Below, piece by piece: positions 25,601 through 35,927 of a DNA stretch of 64,000 bases. The stretch lies in NCBI GenBank assembly GCA_003864495.1, contig ML133401.1:3711189-3775188 (forward strand), in the 5' to 3' direction. Made by a program: the position numbers and the translations under genes. The stretch is from Nemopilema nomurai (lineage: Eukaryota; Cnidaria; Scyphozoa; Rhizostomeae; Rhizostomatidae). The notes under the pieces were generated by a model. That model ran no database searches. It had not been told where the DNA came from and worked only from the letters and a program-made list of their open reading frames with translations. Every line of letters starts with the position of its first letter. Positions within the stretch are counted from its first letter, which is position 1.

Positions 25601-27211
25601 AAAATGCCTCTACTAAAATGGACTCATGTATTATCAGTGCTGAAATCAAAAGACTCATTACTCGGTGTTGAAATATGTTCAGGATTCAACCTAAAATTTT
25701 CGTTGTCCTTGCACCCTCCTTTACTAATCTAGTCTGATGCAATTTTCTGTAATGAATCTTGTTCAACGTCAAAAAGATTCTACAGTCTGGCTTTTTTCAT
25801 ACTCAAGTTTGCGAAAGGATTTACTGTCACTTCCTTTGTCTGGGAAATGTTTTCTTTTGAAAATCGGCTATTGTTTTTTGGCTGGGGTCCTTAAGCCAGA
25901 GGCAAAGAGGGCTTAGGCCAAGTGTAAAGCGAGCTATTTTCGTTTCCTAACACCGAGATGAAGGACCGTGGCAACTTAGCCGATTTTCGATACCTTTTGT
26001 GACGTCTTTCCTGAATCCTGACTTTCTGAATCCAGCAAGTGGTCGTCGAAAAGACATGTTTGCCCGCCAGCCGCAAACCTCGTTTTCGTGCGTTTGTCAA
26101 GATGGCGCGCTTTGCGCATGTAATAGAGTTCCAAAGTGTGACGTCATTAAAAATCTATTTTACAATTTTGGAATTTTAAACACATATGATCACCACGAAA
26201 AACATGTCTAGAATCGGGTGTGATATGGCCAATGAAAGATTTCAGGCTTGCTGACAAATCGCTGTTGTTTTGGTTCTGTTCGTTAAGTTATGATGGGTTT
26301 GACTGGGAATGAGCCAATACACATGTGGCCATATCTCGGTCAATTTGCAACACAATCGACTAATTTTACCAATTTCAGGTTATGGGATCGAAATTAAAAA
26401 ATTCGTAAAAAAGATTCTTGTGACGTCATAACTTTCGAACTCTTTTGTGAATGTGATTGTGTCCCTAGCGATTTCATAAGTGCAACGTTTTTAAAACCAA
26501 GGATATGGTTTACTTGGAAATAATTATGTTTCCTCCAGCACGGTATCTAAGTATTCGAGAATATACGCAGGGGGTTGTATTGGGATAAAGAGTTCGGTAT
26601 TTTATCCTACAGAAGCGTCAAAGCCAGGAACAGGGAGAGACGAGCGAAAGCCCAAAGCCGAAAATCAAGCCGAGCAAAACCCCCGGCGAGAAGGCAAAGA
26701 AGAGCAGCAAGAAAGTGAAGTCGAGTCAGGCGCCTGTGCAGGGGACAGAGACCACAACCAGCAGTGAGCTGTCGGATTCGCAAGGTGCGCCTTCGCAGAA
26801 TCAGCTACAGTTGCAGCCTGTGCACGCCCCCAGAAAGAAGAGACTGCCAGCGCGCCGACGACAGCCGCAACAACAAGTGCAACAACAGCAACAACGCGGC
26901 CAAGTCAGTTCCCAGAACATTTAACGTATTTCGCGCATGTGCGAGGCGCACTCCCGGTGTCGAGCCAAAGCTTGAATCTTCAAAACGCTGTCCCGCTGAA
27001 GATCACGTTCCCGCGTGGCGCACTCGGGTCGTTCCAGTCCAATGCCATGACCCTTCACATACCGAAATCGGCGGACCAACGACTGACTGTGGGCGCCAAC
27101 CGGCAGGAACCGAATCGTCTTTTGAACTTGACTGAGCATTTAATGATAAATCGGAATGCGGCCGAATTTTTGCCGCAGATGGACTCTAACTTCGACGAGA
27201 ATCGACAGTAG
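4617..27211 (+). CDS. NFRKB: Nuclear factor related to kappa-B-binding protein, INO80 complex subunit G; 26 coding exons
   Basis: Exons: 4617-4685, 5016-5090, 5322-5371, 5971-6041, 6685-6833, 7575-7631, 8066-8121, 8685-8744, 9083-9113, 9458-9509, 9873-10018, 10597-10669, 11468-11663, 12377-12479, 13679-13705, 14284-14383, 14769-14837, 16103-16176, 17146-17210, 19316-19373, 19875-19955, 20694-20837, 21300-21356, 23433-23554, 25262-25338, 26613-27211. Phases agree at every junction if two bases are restored in the 23433 exon and one in the last, giving about 887 residues (human about 1,300, longer at the C-terminus). Diagnostic matches to the family include YETPHKPFIYKMHGF, VGPVKGVFNKDTGTSKAREH and RPAYVTILSLVRDAVARLP. 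Known role: a metazoan-specific subunit of the INO80 chromatin remodeler that binds and restrains the deubiquitinase UCHL5. The three apparent one-base losses are described separately. Confidence 0.9.
7066..7190. repeat. Degenerate C-rich tandem motif in NFRKB intron
   Basis: About seven imperfect copies of a 14-16-bp unit of the form TCGAAAAAGCCCCCC lie head to tail. They look like the end of a dispersed repeat rather than coding sequence. The intron is otherwise unremarkable. Confidence 0.75.
7896..7982. repeat. Degenerate TTACTCAC-type simple repeat
   Basis: Imperfect copies of TTACTYAC/TTACTTA motifs lie inside the intron between NFRKB exons 6 and 7. The open frame over it (7699-8031, Leu/Ser/Tyr-rich) is explained by the repeat and is not a gene. 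Confidence 0.7.
8066..11663 (+). CDS. NFRKB: NFRKB exons 7-13: acidic and basic linker region
   Basis: Seven exons encode about residues 158-362. Visible parts are RILDQLARHGPGQPIQTTR, a helix KKLQKVLKDVKTEC, an acidic patch SISSDEEEFDAQ, a proline/tyrosine-rich segment, THPELDVSAISLADIILR (human 'HPDLLTGDLTLNDIM') and a strongly basic stretch KKSKKVKKLKRNRDEKMKMK. The order of acidic patch, HPEL motif and basic tract is the same as in human NFRKB. The low-complexity composition makes this the least conserved part, but the splice phases are clean. Confidence 0.82.
8484..8537. repeat. 17-bp tandem repeat, three copies
   Basis: The unit CTCTGTTCCTTCTTACC is repeated three times with one or two changes, within the intron between NFRKB exons 7 and 8. 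Confidence 0.8.
12377..16176 (+). CDS. NFRKB: NFRKB exons 14-18: winged-helix-like domain
   Basis: Five exons encode about residues 363-486. Landmarks are HCFFTLLRGLFLEREDLQCS, LQQEVAAWESS, WSCLVLSALNFLAG, DFVPLVTFIQETSMWKWTG and ILTQICRYWLDSLQ, which match the human blocks FFSLLLEILLLES, LVLPALQYLAG, FVEFKEKTQQWKLLG and LAALFQLWLET. This is the family's winged-helix-like fold, thought to mediate protein contacts rather than DNA binding. One exon is only 27 nt (13679-13705) and is easy to miss in automated annotation. Confidence 0.87.
13958..14058. repeat. GAAT/GAAA simple repeat
   Basis: A purine-rich run of GAATGAAT- and GAAAG-type tetramers and pentamers lies in the intron between NFRKB exons 15 and 16. 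Confidence 0.8.
15306..15876. mobile_element. Short inverted-repeat element, pogo/Tc1-mariner-like MITE
   Basis: The left end reads GCAGTAAAGTCCCGCCTTTA and the right end is its near-perfect inverse (TAAAGGCGGAACTTTGCTGT). The roughly 570-bp interior is AT-rich with no transposase. An internal copy of CACCTCTCTATAAGAAAC resembles the CAGT...CTCTATAAG ends of pogo/Tigger-type elements, so a non-autonomous relative is the best guess. It lies in the intron between NFRKB exons 17 and 18. Confidence 0.65.
17146..25338 (+). CDS. NFRKB: NFRKB exons 19-25: most conserved family block, one exon with two apparent one-base losses
   Basis: Seven exons encode about residues 487-688. They contain TDFVVRPSTDQEKLAFQ, YETPHKPFIYKMHGF, GVFNKDTGTSKAREHALL, RPAYVTILSLVRDAVARLP, LLKDSAFINPESTDAQ, AVVSG, LDRLHAEKDPCVKYDITRKL, VEEF and ERIHQASAAAAMAKK. 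All are near-identical to human NFRKB. In the exon 23433-23554 the homologous protein is read in three successive frames: a base is missing within the G run at 23451-23453 and another at about 23509-23510. Its 122 nt do not fit the flanking phases; 124 nt would. Confidence 0.88.
17738..17790. repeat. Dispersed repeat fragment shared with 47838-47890
   Basis: A stretch containing AATAAATAGCCAGTTG, then GGATCG and CTAGAG, recurs in the intron of the third gene at about 47838-47890 with a few substitutions. It is the only shared piece I could see, so the parent element is unknown. Confidence 0.55.
19644..19712. repeat. 10-12-bp ACTAATG tandem repeat
   Basis: About six imperfect copies of the unit GTACTAATGA lie in the intron between NFRKB exons 20 and 21. 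Confidence 0.75.
26613..27211 (+). CDS. NFRKB: NFRKB last coding exon, low-complexity tail with probable frameshift
   Basis: The exon opens in phase 0 as KRQSQEQGETSESPKPKIKP, followed by a Lys/Ser-rich and Gln-rich tail. Read as given, this frame ends at a TAA at 26922-26924 after a poly-Gln run. One frame over, the sequence from about 26831 to a TAG at 27209-27211 has coding-like content (Ala/Thr-rich, then LKITFPRGALGSFQSNAMTL and a hydrophilic end DSNFDENRQ). Restoring one C in the run at about 26827-26831 joins the two frames, makes the exon 600 nt and lengthens the tail by about 95 residues. An alternative is a donor GTCAGT at 26903, in phase 0, leading to a downstream exon. Confidence 0.65.
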
Positions 27212-28208
27212 CTGGCACTTTCTTTCGCTCACTTTTTCGAATTATGTCATTGAAAATATAAACTCTTGCAGATGGGTGTCTAAAATTTCTAGTTTGTATC
27301 TCAATATCCGATGCCTTGTTTATCACGGATTCGAGTGTATTTCGTCGCCCTGGTAACGTAAGCGTAACGCGTAATGTTGATGGTCCATCGTCAAACCACT
27401 GTGGGCGGTTATCGCTTCTACCATCTGCGTAGAAAGAAGAATGACGTTGATTCTTGCTCCTTGCTTTGCTGTTATAACGCAAATATGATCAGTGTGATGT
27501 TTGCGGTAAAGACGTTGGTCGAATTCGGATAAGCGACAACTTGCAACTTTATAGTCTGGTGTTCGAATTACAACAGGTGATTCAAATGATGATCGCTGCG
27601 CGGACCGCATCTCTCACCCTCTGACTACTTCTAGTCACTTCTGGCCAGCGCCTATTCATTCTTAAGCTTACTGTATTATACGAAACTAACTTGGATGTTG
27701 ATGCTTACCGCAAGAGAGAGAAATACTCGCATCTCGTTCATAGCTTAAGCTCAGCCTATTATTCTATCACTTTTGTTAATCTTTCCATCAGTTCCCTAGG
27801 TATCTTTGGTCTCTCCTGCTCCTCTTTCATCGACATGTGCAATGCTCCAGATATCAGAGAAAATCATCTCCGCTTCATGATCTCCAAACTATCCAACTTA
27901 ACTATCCGTACTACCTATTACATTTTCTGAAACATTTCATTTCTTACATTCTCTTTGATCGGGCATCCTTCCTATGGAATCTTTTTCAGATAATCAGAAA
28001 AATTGTTTACCCAGAAAATGTAATTTGTTCGAAAATGTTCCATATTTCATTTTCCCGCCATTTTCATTGTTGACGAATTGCGTCAGCTTTTCCTCGACCG
28101 TAATAGTAACAACCAGTGGCGATGAGCTTCTCATCGATCTTCAAGCCTTTTAAATGTATATACAATGAACTTGAGGACAAAAGAAATTGTTTAATTGCAG
28201 TTATTTTG

Positions 28209-28214
28209 AAATAA
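28209..28214 (+). terminator. Candidate polyadenylation signal for NFRKB
   Basis: An AATAAA hexamer lies about 1.0 kb past the inferred stop codon. It is the first canonical hexamer I noticed on this strand after the gene. The transcript end cannot be confirmed from sequence. Confidence 0.35.
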
Positions 28215-29067
28215 AGATGCGCTGCATTTCCTCTCAGTGGAATTTAGCGATTTTTCTGTCAGTAACATAATCATCAATGCCCACAAGAAAAGATTTTAAC
28301 ATTGGCTTGTAAAGGTAAGCTCATATTTGCTAATTACGTGGATAAAAACAACTTTTATGGCGTAAAAACTGTAATTCTTATGTTATCCCTCCCCCTTATT
28401 ATTATAGGGGTTTGAAAGGGACAATTTAAAGCCTTCGTATCTAGTGATCGCGGAAACATTTTTACTGAGTCAGTTTTTTGCAAATTTATCAAAGATTGAA
28501 TTTTTAAAAGGAAATTGAGATTATCTTTCAGCACATTTTACACGTTTATTTTTTGTGGGTAGTGGTAAAAACGTCCAAAAATAGGCCCAAATCTACGTTT
28601 GTTGTCATGTTCTTGAATTCTGATTGGCTAATGGGGTTTGCAGAATTTTGGTCGCTCAGCCAATTAAAGATTTGGAACCTATGCTCGGTTTTACAGCTTG
28701 AGAGTTGATGAGTTGGTATTTAGTTTTTTTGGTAAAACTTGCATATTATGAACGTAATGGGGGTGACCAAAAAAGAACTGGATACAGGTACGTCAATCCA
28801 AAAATTACTTTTGGGGCATTTTTCAATGATTTTGTCTGGATTTCGTCTTACTTTGCATGTCAACTTACCTCAGAGAATCACTTGTTCATAACTTGCACAA
28901 TCGAAAAGTATAGAGGACAATTACCCTAGTCAAAAGTAGCTTTTTCGGGTGCTTTTTTGAAGTTGGACCTGCACCACATCTGAAAATTCATGCTTGAAAT
29001 TCAATTGCTAAGCGGCTACACTTCTAGTGCGTGCTAATTTGATTCATTTTCTGTCCAGGGATTCACA

Positions 29068-29376
29068 TCATAGGCGCCGACTACGTGGGGGCTTGGGGGC
29101 TCGAGCCCCCCCTGGGAATTGCTATGGGGGGGGGGGGGGCTCAGCTCCCCCTGGGAATTTCGTTTGAAATCAATCAAGGAATTGAACTGATGATACTGAA
29201 GACCATGATGTTATATCTGCTTTATTAAAATGTTTTGTTTTGTTATTATACATACTACATATGTTGTATTACGTTATTAAAGCGACAGGTAATTTCTCTA
29301 CCTTTAAACTTTTTTTAATTTTTTTAAATTTAAATTTTGAGCCCCCCCTGGGAAAAATAAAAGTCGGCGCCTATGA
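29068..29376. mobile_element. 309-bp MITE with 15-bp perfect terminal inverted repeats
   Basis: The left end TCATAGGCGCCGACT and the right end AGTCGGCGCCTATGA are exact inverses. Just inside, G-rich and C-rich tracts around GCTCGAGCCCCCCC are repeated, and the string GAGCCCCCCCTGGGAA occurs near both ends. There is no coding capacity, so it is a non-autonomous element. Confidence 0.8.
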
Positions 29377-29792
29377 TTAACATCGTGTAAACTCTTCACA
29401 AGTGATGGTGGAATGGGCCTACAGAACATTTCTGCTTCCTTCTGGGGTGACCCACCCCTTCGCCTCTTTTCTTCCTCACTACCGTATCAGAAATCGGAGC
29501 TGTCAGTAATGTCAAAAGTGTATTGTGTCAATATGACAGTTAACTCTCTAATTTGATTAATGCACTATTTCAGTAGGTCAACGTTTTTTATATTACAATG
29601 TTGGTAGCCCAGTCAATGAATTGAAAAAGGCACTGGAATAATACATGTCCTGTCTCTGCTACTTTTAACATATGATGGGAATTATCGTTGATAGGAGGAT
29701 TATGACGTGAATACTGAAAAAGTACGAAGTGATTTCGCACACAACTGACCTTAAGCCGGAATCAATGTCATGCAGTACCGTCAGAGTTTCGT

Positions 29793-29938
29793 TCCAGTCA
29801 AGTCCGGATAAGCCCAAGCTGCGCAACCTGACCCGGAACATTTCCCGTTTGTCTCCCCCCTAGCGGGTCATCCAGCGCTCGGGACAGAAGGTGCAGCGGT
29901 TTGTAACGACACAGGGTTCCCTTACGGACAGTATCACG
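29793..29938 (+). other. Coding-like island, unassigned
   Basis: This locally GC-rich stretch has two clean acceptors, TTTCGTTCCAG before 29796 and CCGTTTGTCTCCCCCCTAG before 29864. It is open in one frame on either side of the TAG, encoding SPDKPKLRNLTRNISRLSPP, then RVIQRSGQKVQRFVTTQGS ending at TGA 29936-29938. It could be an alternative last exon of NFRKB, since phase 0 donors exist at 25338 and 26902, or a relic of an unknown gene. I recognise no family. Confidence 0.35.
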
Positions 29939-30929
29939 TGACATTTGCACCATTGCGCTGTGATTGCATCAGCGTCTGTAAAGATGTTTTTTGTATTACG
30001 TAATTATTATTTTAAGGTTCGCTCAGGTTATAAAAAGTGTTGTTTCATAAGTTAGGGGTAGTCTTGTCGAAAGTATGCCGTATTGCTAGGAGCTCTGTCG
30101 CTAGCTTTGTCGTGCCTGTTGAAGCCGTGTCGTTATTTGTCGAACTTGCGGTTAGCCGTTAGTCGTATCATTGCCATAAAAAGGAGAATTTTGATCTTAT
30201 CCGCCGTTGCCGTATTTTCGAGAATTTCTGCCTACAAAGAACTCACGTTTGTAAAACCCACCTTTTAAGAGGTTTAACCAAAAGTAGGGGGTGCTGTATT
30301 TTTATTTGGTCTTTTGCCTGTCCCCAATATATTTTACGCTTAGCAAATGCATCAAGCTTATAACCTAGATCATCTTGACGCAGAGCCTATTTTACATTGG
30401 TTTTACCACTTACAGTGGTGTAGGAAACCAGCTTTAGTGGTCTGGAAAGAATATCTAAGGGAAAACGGGACGACCTTGAGAAGCACTTTGATTTACTTTG
30501 TAAGAATGCTTTTTGGTAGATTTGTAATCTATTCAACTAACACCAGGCAAGAACAAAGTGTATGGAATTTCACCACTTGCTCTGGAATAAAATCACTTGC
30601 CTCTGGCTCAAATGGTTGAAATCTACGTTATCAATACTTATTTCGGCAAAACCAAAGAGGATTTAAGTTCAGTAGTCGGTCACTTATCCAGGATCATCGG
30701 ATTCTTATGTATTTTAATAACTGGACAAAGCCACCTTTCACTTACGCCGTTAAGTAAGCGAAAATTTATGCCAATTGTAAGTTTTGAAGGACGGCTGCTT
30801 GATTCTCGAAACAACATGGCTGCAACGATATCCAAAAGTGAGTTAATACTTTGTGTCACAAGAATAAATCAGACAGTAACTTCAGACAGGGATTATGCAC
30901 TGTTTTAAATTACACTCTCGCATGCTGCA

Positions 30930-31315
30930 TACACGCTTTTTTCATAAGGAACCACTTTATAAGGAACCTAGATGTAGAAGGCCGAAATATTCAAAGAACT
31001 TATACTACTAAAAACGGAATTCCTAAAGAACTTTTCGATTTTTATAAGCATCAAGAGCTAAAAAGCCCGTTCCATTCATTTGCAGCCAATACTCGCATAG
31101 ATTGTTTGCTATTCGTGTGTCAAGTGCTTTATCGAGTAGTTTCCGCATAGTATATCTTGCCCCTCTCTCTATTAAGTGTCAAGGCTTATTGATGTGCAGT
31201 TAAAATTAAGGAACTTTAAGGAACTTTTGGTACCGAAATCTGATGATTTGAGGTCTACGAATTAGGAACTTTTGGAACTAGGCCTTGTGGTAGGTTCTTT
31301 GTAAAAAAGCGTGTA
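30930..31315 (+). mobile_element. ACACGC inverted-repeat element, copy 1 (complete)
   Basis: The left end reads TACACGCTTTTTTCATAAGG and the right end is its inverse (GTTCTTTGTAAAAAAGCGTG). The interior of about 385 bp has the recognisable blocks CTCGCATAGATTGTTTGC, CCCCTCTCTCTATTAAGTG and CTAGGCCTTGTGG shared with the other copies. There is no transposase, so this is a MITE-type family. Confidence 0.8.
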
Positions 31316-31974
31316 TTGTGAAAAAAAGAATGCACTGTTTTAAATAACACTCTCGCTTTCTGTATATTTTCATAGCTTTCGAGATGCATGTAGTCCTTCT
31401 CAGACTTTTAGGTGCTTTTGCCGAAACCTTATCACTTGACTATTTTAACCTCTTACCAGCAAAGCCCTCTTCCCAACCACAAAAAGTACCAAGAGTTTTC
31501 CCGGCCTGGCGATGGCATTGCATAATTGCCCTTGTGACGTAGGTTGTTGTGCCGCCACACCCAATAGAGTGCACGACGTCACACAATTATGAGTTCCTTG
31601 TCGGTAGCAGGAAGCCTGCTGCTCTTTTGTTCTACTTCCGAGCGAACGATACAAATGACCGCACAAGGACACAGGACTTCATTTATTGAGAGTTTACGAG
31701 CGAATGTTGTGACAGCTTGTTCAAATTTCGCTGCAGTTTCAAATTGGTCGATATAAAGTTGAAAGAACAGTTGAAGTGAGTGAGTTTGCGAGGCTCAAGA
31801 GAGGGAAGATTGACTTGGCCAAACCTTTCCCAAGTAAGTATCCGTTTGTTGTTCGTCTCGAAACACGCAGTTCAGCGCAAAGCTCTTGGATGCGTTTTGA
31901 TTTTTTAGAAACATTCGTGATCGCCTGTTACCAGGTTTATCCGAGGGAAACCTCCAGTTTGCGACAATCTATAG

Positions 31975-32202
31975 TTATTTCCGGATTGTTTGCTTTTCGT
32001 GTGTCAAGTGCTTCGTCGAGTAGTTTCTGCAAATTCTATCTCGCCCCTCTCTGTATTAAATGTTAAGGCTTATTGATATGCAGTGAAAATTAAGGAACTT
32101 CTAAGGAACTTTTGGTACTAAAATCTGATGACTTGAGGTCTACGAATAAGGAACTTTTGGAACTAGGCCTCGAAGTAGGTTCCTTATAAAAAAAGCGTGT
32201 AA
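31975..32202 (+). mobile_element. ACACGC inverted-repeat element, copy 2 (5'-truncated)
   Basis: It matches the right half of copy 1, from the GTTTGC...CGTGTGTCAAGTGCTT block through CTCGCCCCTCTCTGTATTAA to the terminal AAAAAAAGCGTGTA. The left half is absent or unrecognisable. Confidence 0.75.
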
Positions 32203-33213
32203 TCCTCAAAGCATCTTTTTGTATTGGGGTCATCAAGTACCAGCTTTTGTCTTGCATCCAAAAGGTGTCCTAATAATGTAACCAGTCAATATTTAAGGTT
32301 TTTTCCGTTTTGCCGAGCCTAGGAATGGCTATCAGAACAACAAGTACAAATGTCACCCCTTGATTTGCCCGTCGGAAGAGAGTGTAATTGCAGAAGTTAG
32401 GCGTTAGATGTTTAGTTAGGACTCGAGAATTACGTACCGTTGCTCAAACGTTTTTAGCTCTATTTACCTACAATAAGATGCTACTTTGGGCAGTCATGGT
32501 ACTTGTTTGTGTCGAAAACATCCACTCAGGGACAGGGGGCATTAAGTGCACAACAATGCGTCGTTTTGTGTTGTTACCACTATCAAACAGTACAATTAGT
32601 GATTAGGGCACTCTGTAAAATCGATGTGGAGTCGGGTTCTGGTCACTAATGACCAAGATGTAAGGTTAACCAAAGGCTGCTTTGTTTTCAACCGCAATTT
32701 GGCAACCGGAAACACACTTAACCGCACTCTTCCGCGCCACTGGCCTTGCGTTGGCGCGCAGCCTTCGACCGCCGTGTGACGACGTAGACCGTAACACTGA
32801 TAAATGTGGATTGCGTCGAGCGTACAACGGTTATAGTGTCCCAGAGCTTTTAATTCTTGAAGGTTTGCCAAGCTTTGACGATGTTTGCCTTTGAATTAAA
32901 AGGCAAACCTAAGAAGAAGTATGGTACCAGCCTCATAAAATGTTACACAACTTTGTTTCCATTTAGTCAAGTTGAACTGTAAACGATCGAAAGGATTATA
33001 TCACTGGTGAATTGTTTTGCTCTTCAAGAGTCATCCTAACTAAAGTCTGTGCTCTTAGTTCGTGGTTATCTTTTCATAGCTTGAATCTTTCGACACAGTA
33101 ACCTATTGTAATTCAATGGTGAAGTTTCCTAATCGTTTTGGTTTCGGGTTTCTTTAACGATGAATAACTGTACTGATGATTATAAAACAATCGTCATATT
33201 TACAGGGCCTACT

Positions 33214-33305
33214 TTTTCGGGTCATACGCGATTCATTAACAACATTTTGCTTGGGTTCCCTAAAATTAAAAACCTTAAGGGGCCCATGGGTAAATGCGTC
33301 ACTGC
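33214..33305 (+). repeat. Dispersed repeat fragment shared with 37210-37375
   Basis: The blocks CGATTCATTAACA, CCCTAAAATTAAA, CCTTAAGGGGCCC and GGGTAAATGCGTCACTGCA occur in the same order here and in the first gap between exons 2 and 3 of the secreted-protein gene. No ends or coding capacity could be defined. Confidence 0.65.
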
Positions 33306-33367
33306 ATATTTATAGAGAAACAGCAGCTTATCAGTATATCTTATTCTATTCAAGCTGAGAAACACTC

Positions 33368-33712
33368 TACACGCTTTTTTTGTATGGAGCCTACCTCAAG
33401 GCCTAGTTCCAAAAGTTCCTTATTTGTAGACATAAAATCATCAGATTTTAGTACCAAAAGTTCCTTAAAAGTTCCTTAAGTTCTCACTTTCGGTGCTTTG
33501 ACTACAATAAGCCTTAACACTAAATAGAGAAAGGAACGAGACAGCATATGCGGAAACTACTAAACGAAGCATTTGATATACGATTAGCAAACAATGTATG
33601 TGAGTATTGGCTGAAAATGAATGGAACCGGCTTTTTAATTCTTGATGCTTGCAGTTATAAAAATTTTCCCAATCGAAAAGTTTCTTAGTGATTTCGTTTT
33701 TAGTAGTATAAT
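33368..33712 (-). mobile_element. ACACGC inverted-repeat element, copy 3 (truncated, opposite orientation)
   Basis: It begins TACACGCTTTTTTTGTATGG and runs through the reverse-complemented interior blocks (CAAGGCCTAGTTCCAAAAG, ATATGCGGAAACTACT). It loses similarity to the other copies after TTTTTAGTAGTATAA near 33710, so the far inverted repeat is missing. Confidence 0.75.
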
Positions 33713-34196
33713 TTTAACTTGCTGCTCTTAGCTAAGTTCAATTGAAGTGTCATTTCACCGAGTTGCGTTGATTAGCTTAGATTGCCTTTTCCAAAACTTC
33801 ACCTCTTTAGAGCACTCCCAAGGCTAGGGGTCTCGACGTTCTTATTTACAGGATCAGTTTGGCCAGCTTTTCTGTCAAATGTGTTATTTTTCAACATTTA
33901 GTTTTCTGTGGCGACTGTAAAGTAAATATTGACAGATTTCTGCCAAATCAAGAATTGTAAATCATACAAATCGCCGTCTTTTCAGAGCACTTCGTGTTGA
34001 AAACAAACTAGGCATTGTGGTCGTGGTTAGAGTGGGAACTTCTGACTCACGGTCAAAAGGAATTTTACTTCTCCACGTATGGGAATTTTTCCTTGAGTTA
34101 GGAACTTCATGCCAGTTTTAACATGACTGCTGTTTAGATTCAATGTGATACTGCGTTGAAATTGTTTTTAGGGCTTACCTTTGTTGCGTGCAAATA

Positions 34197-34586
34197 AACA
34201 CGCTTTTTTAATAAGGAACCCACCAAAAGGCCTAGTTCTAAAAGTTCCTTATTCTTAGACCTCAAATTATCAGATTTTAGTACCAAAAGTTCTCACTTTC
34301 GGTGCTTTGTCTACAATAAGCCTTAACACTTAATAGAGAGAGGGGCGAGACAGCATATGCGGAAACTACTCAATGAAGCACTTGACACACGAATAGCAAA
34401 CAATCTATATGAGTATTGGCTGCAAATGAAATGAATTTTTATTCAATAGAACCTGCAGTTATAAAAAATTTTCAAATCGAAAAGTTCCTTAGTGATTTCG
34501 TTTTTAGTAGTATAAGTTCTTTAAATATTTCGGCCTTCTACATGTAGGTTCCTTATAAAGTGGTTCCTTATTAAAAAAGCGTGTAT
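34197..34586 (-). mobile_element. ACACGC inverted-repeat element, copy 4 (complete)
   Basis: Both ends are present (ACACGCTTTTTTAATAAGG and TATTAAAAAAGCGTGTA) and the interior is in the same orientation as copy 3. Its length of about 390 bp equals copy 1. Four copies within 3.7 kb point to local reinsertion or duplication. Confidence 0.8.
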
Positions 34587-35927
34587 CACTACATCATCGT
34601 CCATCAAGTGAACTCGTTCATCAAACCACAAATTAAAGAACCGTGCAATAGTTTTGAAAGCAAGGTTTGCTTCTTTACATCAAAGAGAAGTTTTGATACT
34701 TTTACGCACAGCAAACGATTTCTTACAAATAAAAAAATTTCCTAAGTGCAGACCAGTCATTTCTGGGTTGTGTATACTTAAACAGTGACACACGGATGTT
34801 TACTAAATTGGCATTTTTTGCACACTGCAAACTGATAAGCAAGCATCCCTCCCTGCATTACTCACATCCTTCTCAGCATGAACCACTGAGGGCATTAGCA
34901 GATATTTATATTCAACACAGGGCGTTCCCTCTTTCCCGAAAGTGCAATATCCCAAATTGCGTGTATCTAGACAAGGGCCTTTGACGTCATCGTCTTCAGG
35001 CCATCTGTGTTGCACAGGGCCGGCGAAACTGGGTGACCGGGGGGAGGGGAGGGGGGGTTTTGAGGTGGCACGGCCCACTTTATGTAAAGCAAAATATTTT
35101 TCAAGGCCATGTAGAAAGAAATAGAATCATATTTGTAATCTTCACATTCCTCCCCCCCCCCACTACCTTACAAATTGCCTGCCCTGTTGCATTAATTTGT
35201 CCTGCAGCTTACAACCAAACGGTCTACCAGATAAGAGTTCATATGGAGTTAAAAAATTTCTACCTGTCAGTTTTTTTATGAGCAGTCTCCTTCATTTTAT
35301 CTGCTTTAAAATTACGATATTATCGAGTGCATTTAGTACCCCCCGTCTCCCTAACCACTTTTTAGGGCGTTGCTACTCTAAATATACATTGATTTCCATC
35401 AAACTGTCAAGCTTTCTCGAATTTGACGTAACCATGCCAGAACTAACGTTTGTTATAATCCTTTTGACTCTTCCCAATTATACTGGAACAGCTCTGACTT
35501 TTCAAAAAGCCATGTAGCTTTAAACTTTTCCGGAATTTTTGTCCTCAATGAAAGACTACAATTGTGTTTCATATGCCAATGAACAAATCGACTCCACTCC
35601 GGGATCTCCTCTTTAATCCAGAATTGCGACCATTGATTCCATCTCCCTTTTTGAGTTCACGTCAGAAGTCACTCTGGTCCAAAGTGAAAAAATCGTGGTT
35701 TCGTCAAGGATCAACGAGAGATTACAGTGTTTCACCGAGTTTTGTGTCACTTTCCCCAAATTGTAAAAATGCGGTCGAACATTCTAGGCGTTAATCAGTT
35801 GAAAAGGCTCTGTCATATTAGGTTTTCTAATATATAATGAAAAGTCACTATTCATTTTCACCATTCTCGTTTTTTTATCTGAGGCAGCTTAGGGCGATGC
35901 TTCATTGCAAATCTTTTTTTCAGGGAA

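Larger units (their letters stand above)
27212..35927. other. Intergenic interval with transposon remnants
   Basis: No gene with convincing splice structure or homology was found in these 8.7 kb. The interval contains the inverted-repeat elements listed below, a coding-like island near 29793-29938, and C/G-rich homopolymer runs at about 29117-29130, 35040-35055 and 35150-35160. The promoter and any non-coding first exon of the secreted-protein gene must lie in the right part, because an acceptor (TTTTTTTCAG) sits four bases before that gene's ATG. Confidence 0.6.

Noticed and set aside
25294..25671. Open frame of 125 codons starting MAKKQLSQKQ
   Set aside because: It is the end of NFRKB exon 25 read through its donor (AAG then GTAAGG) into the intron.
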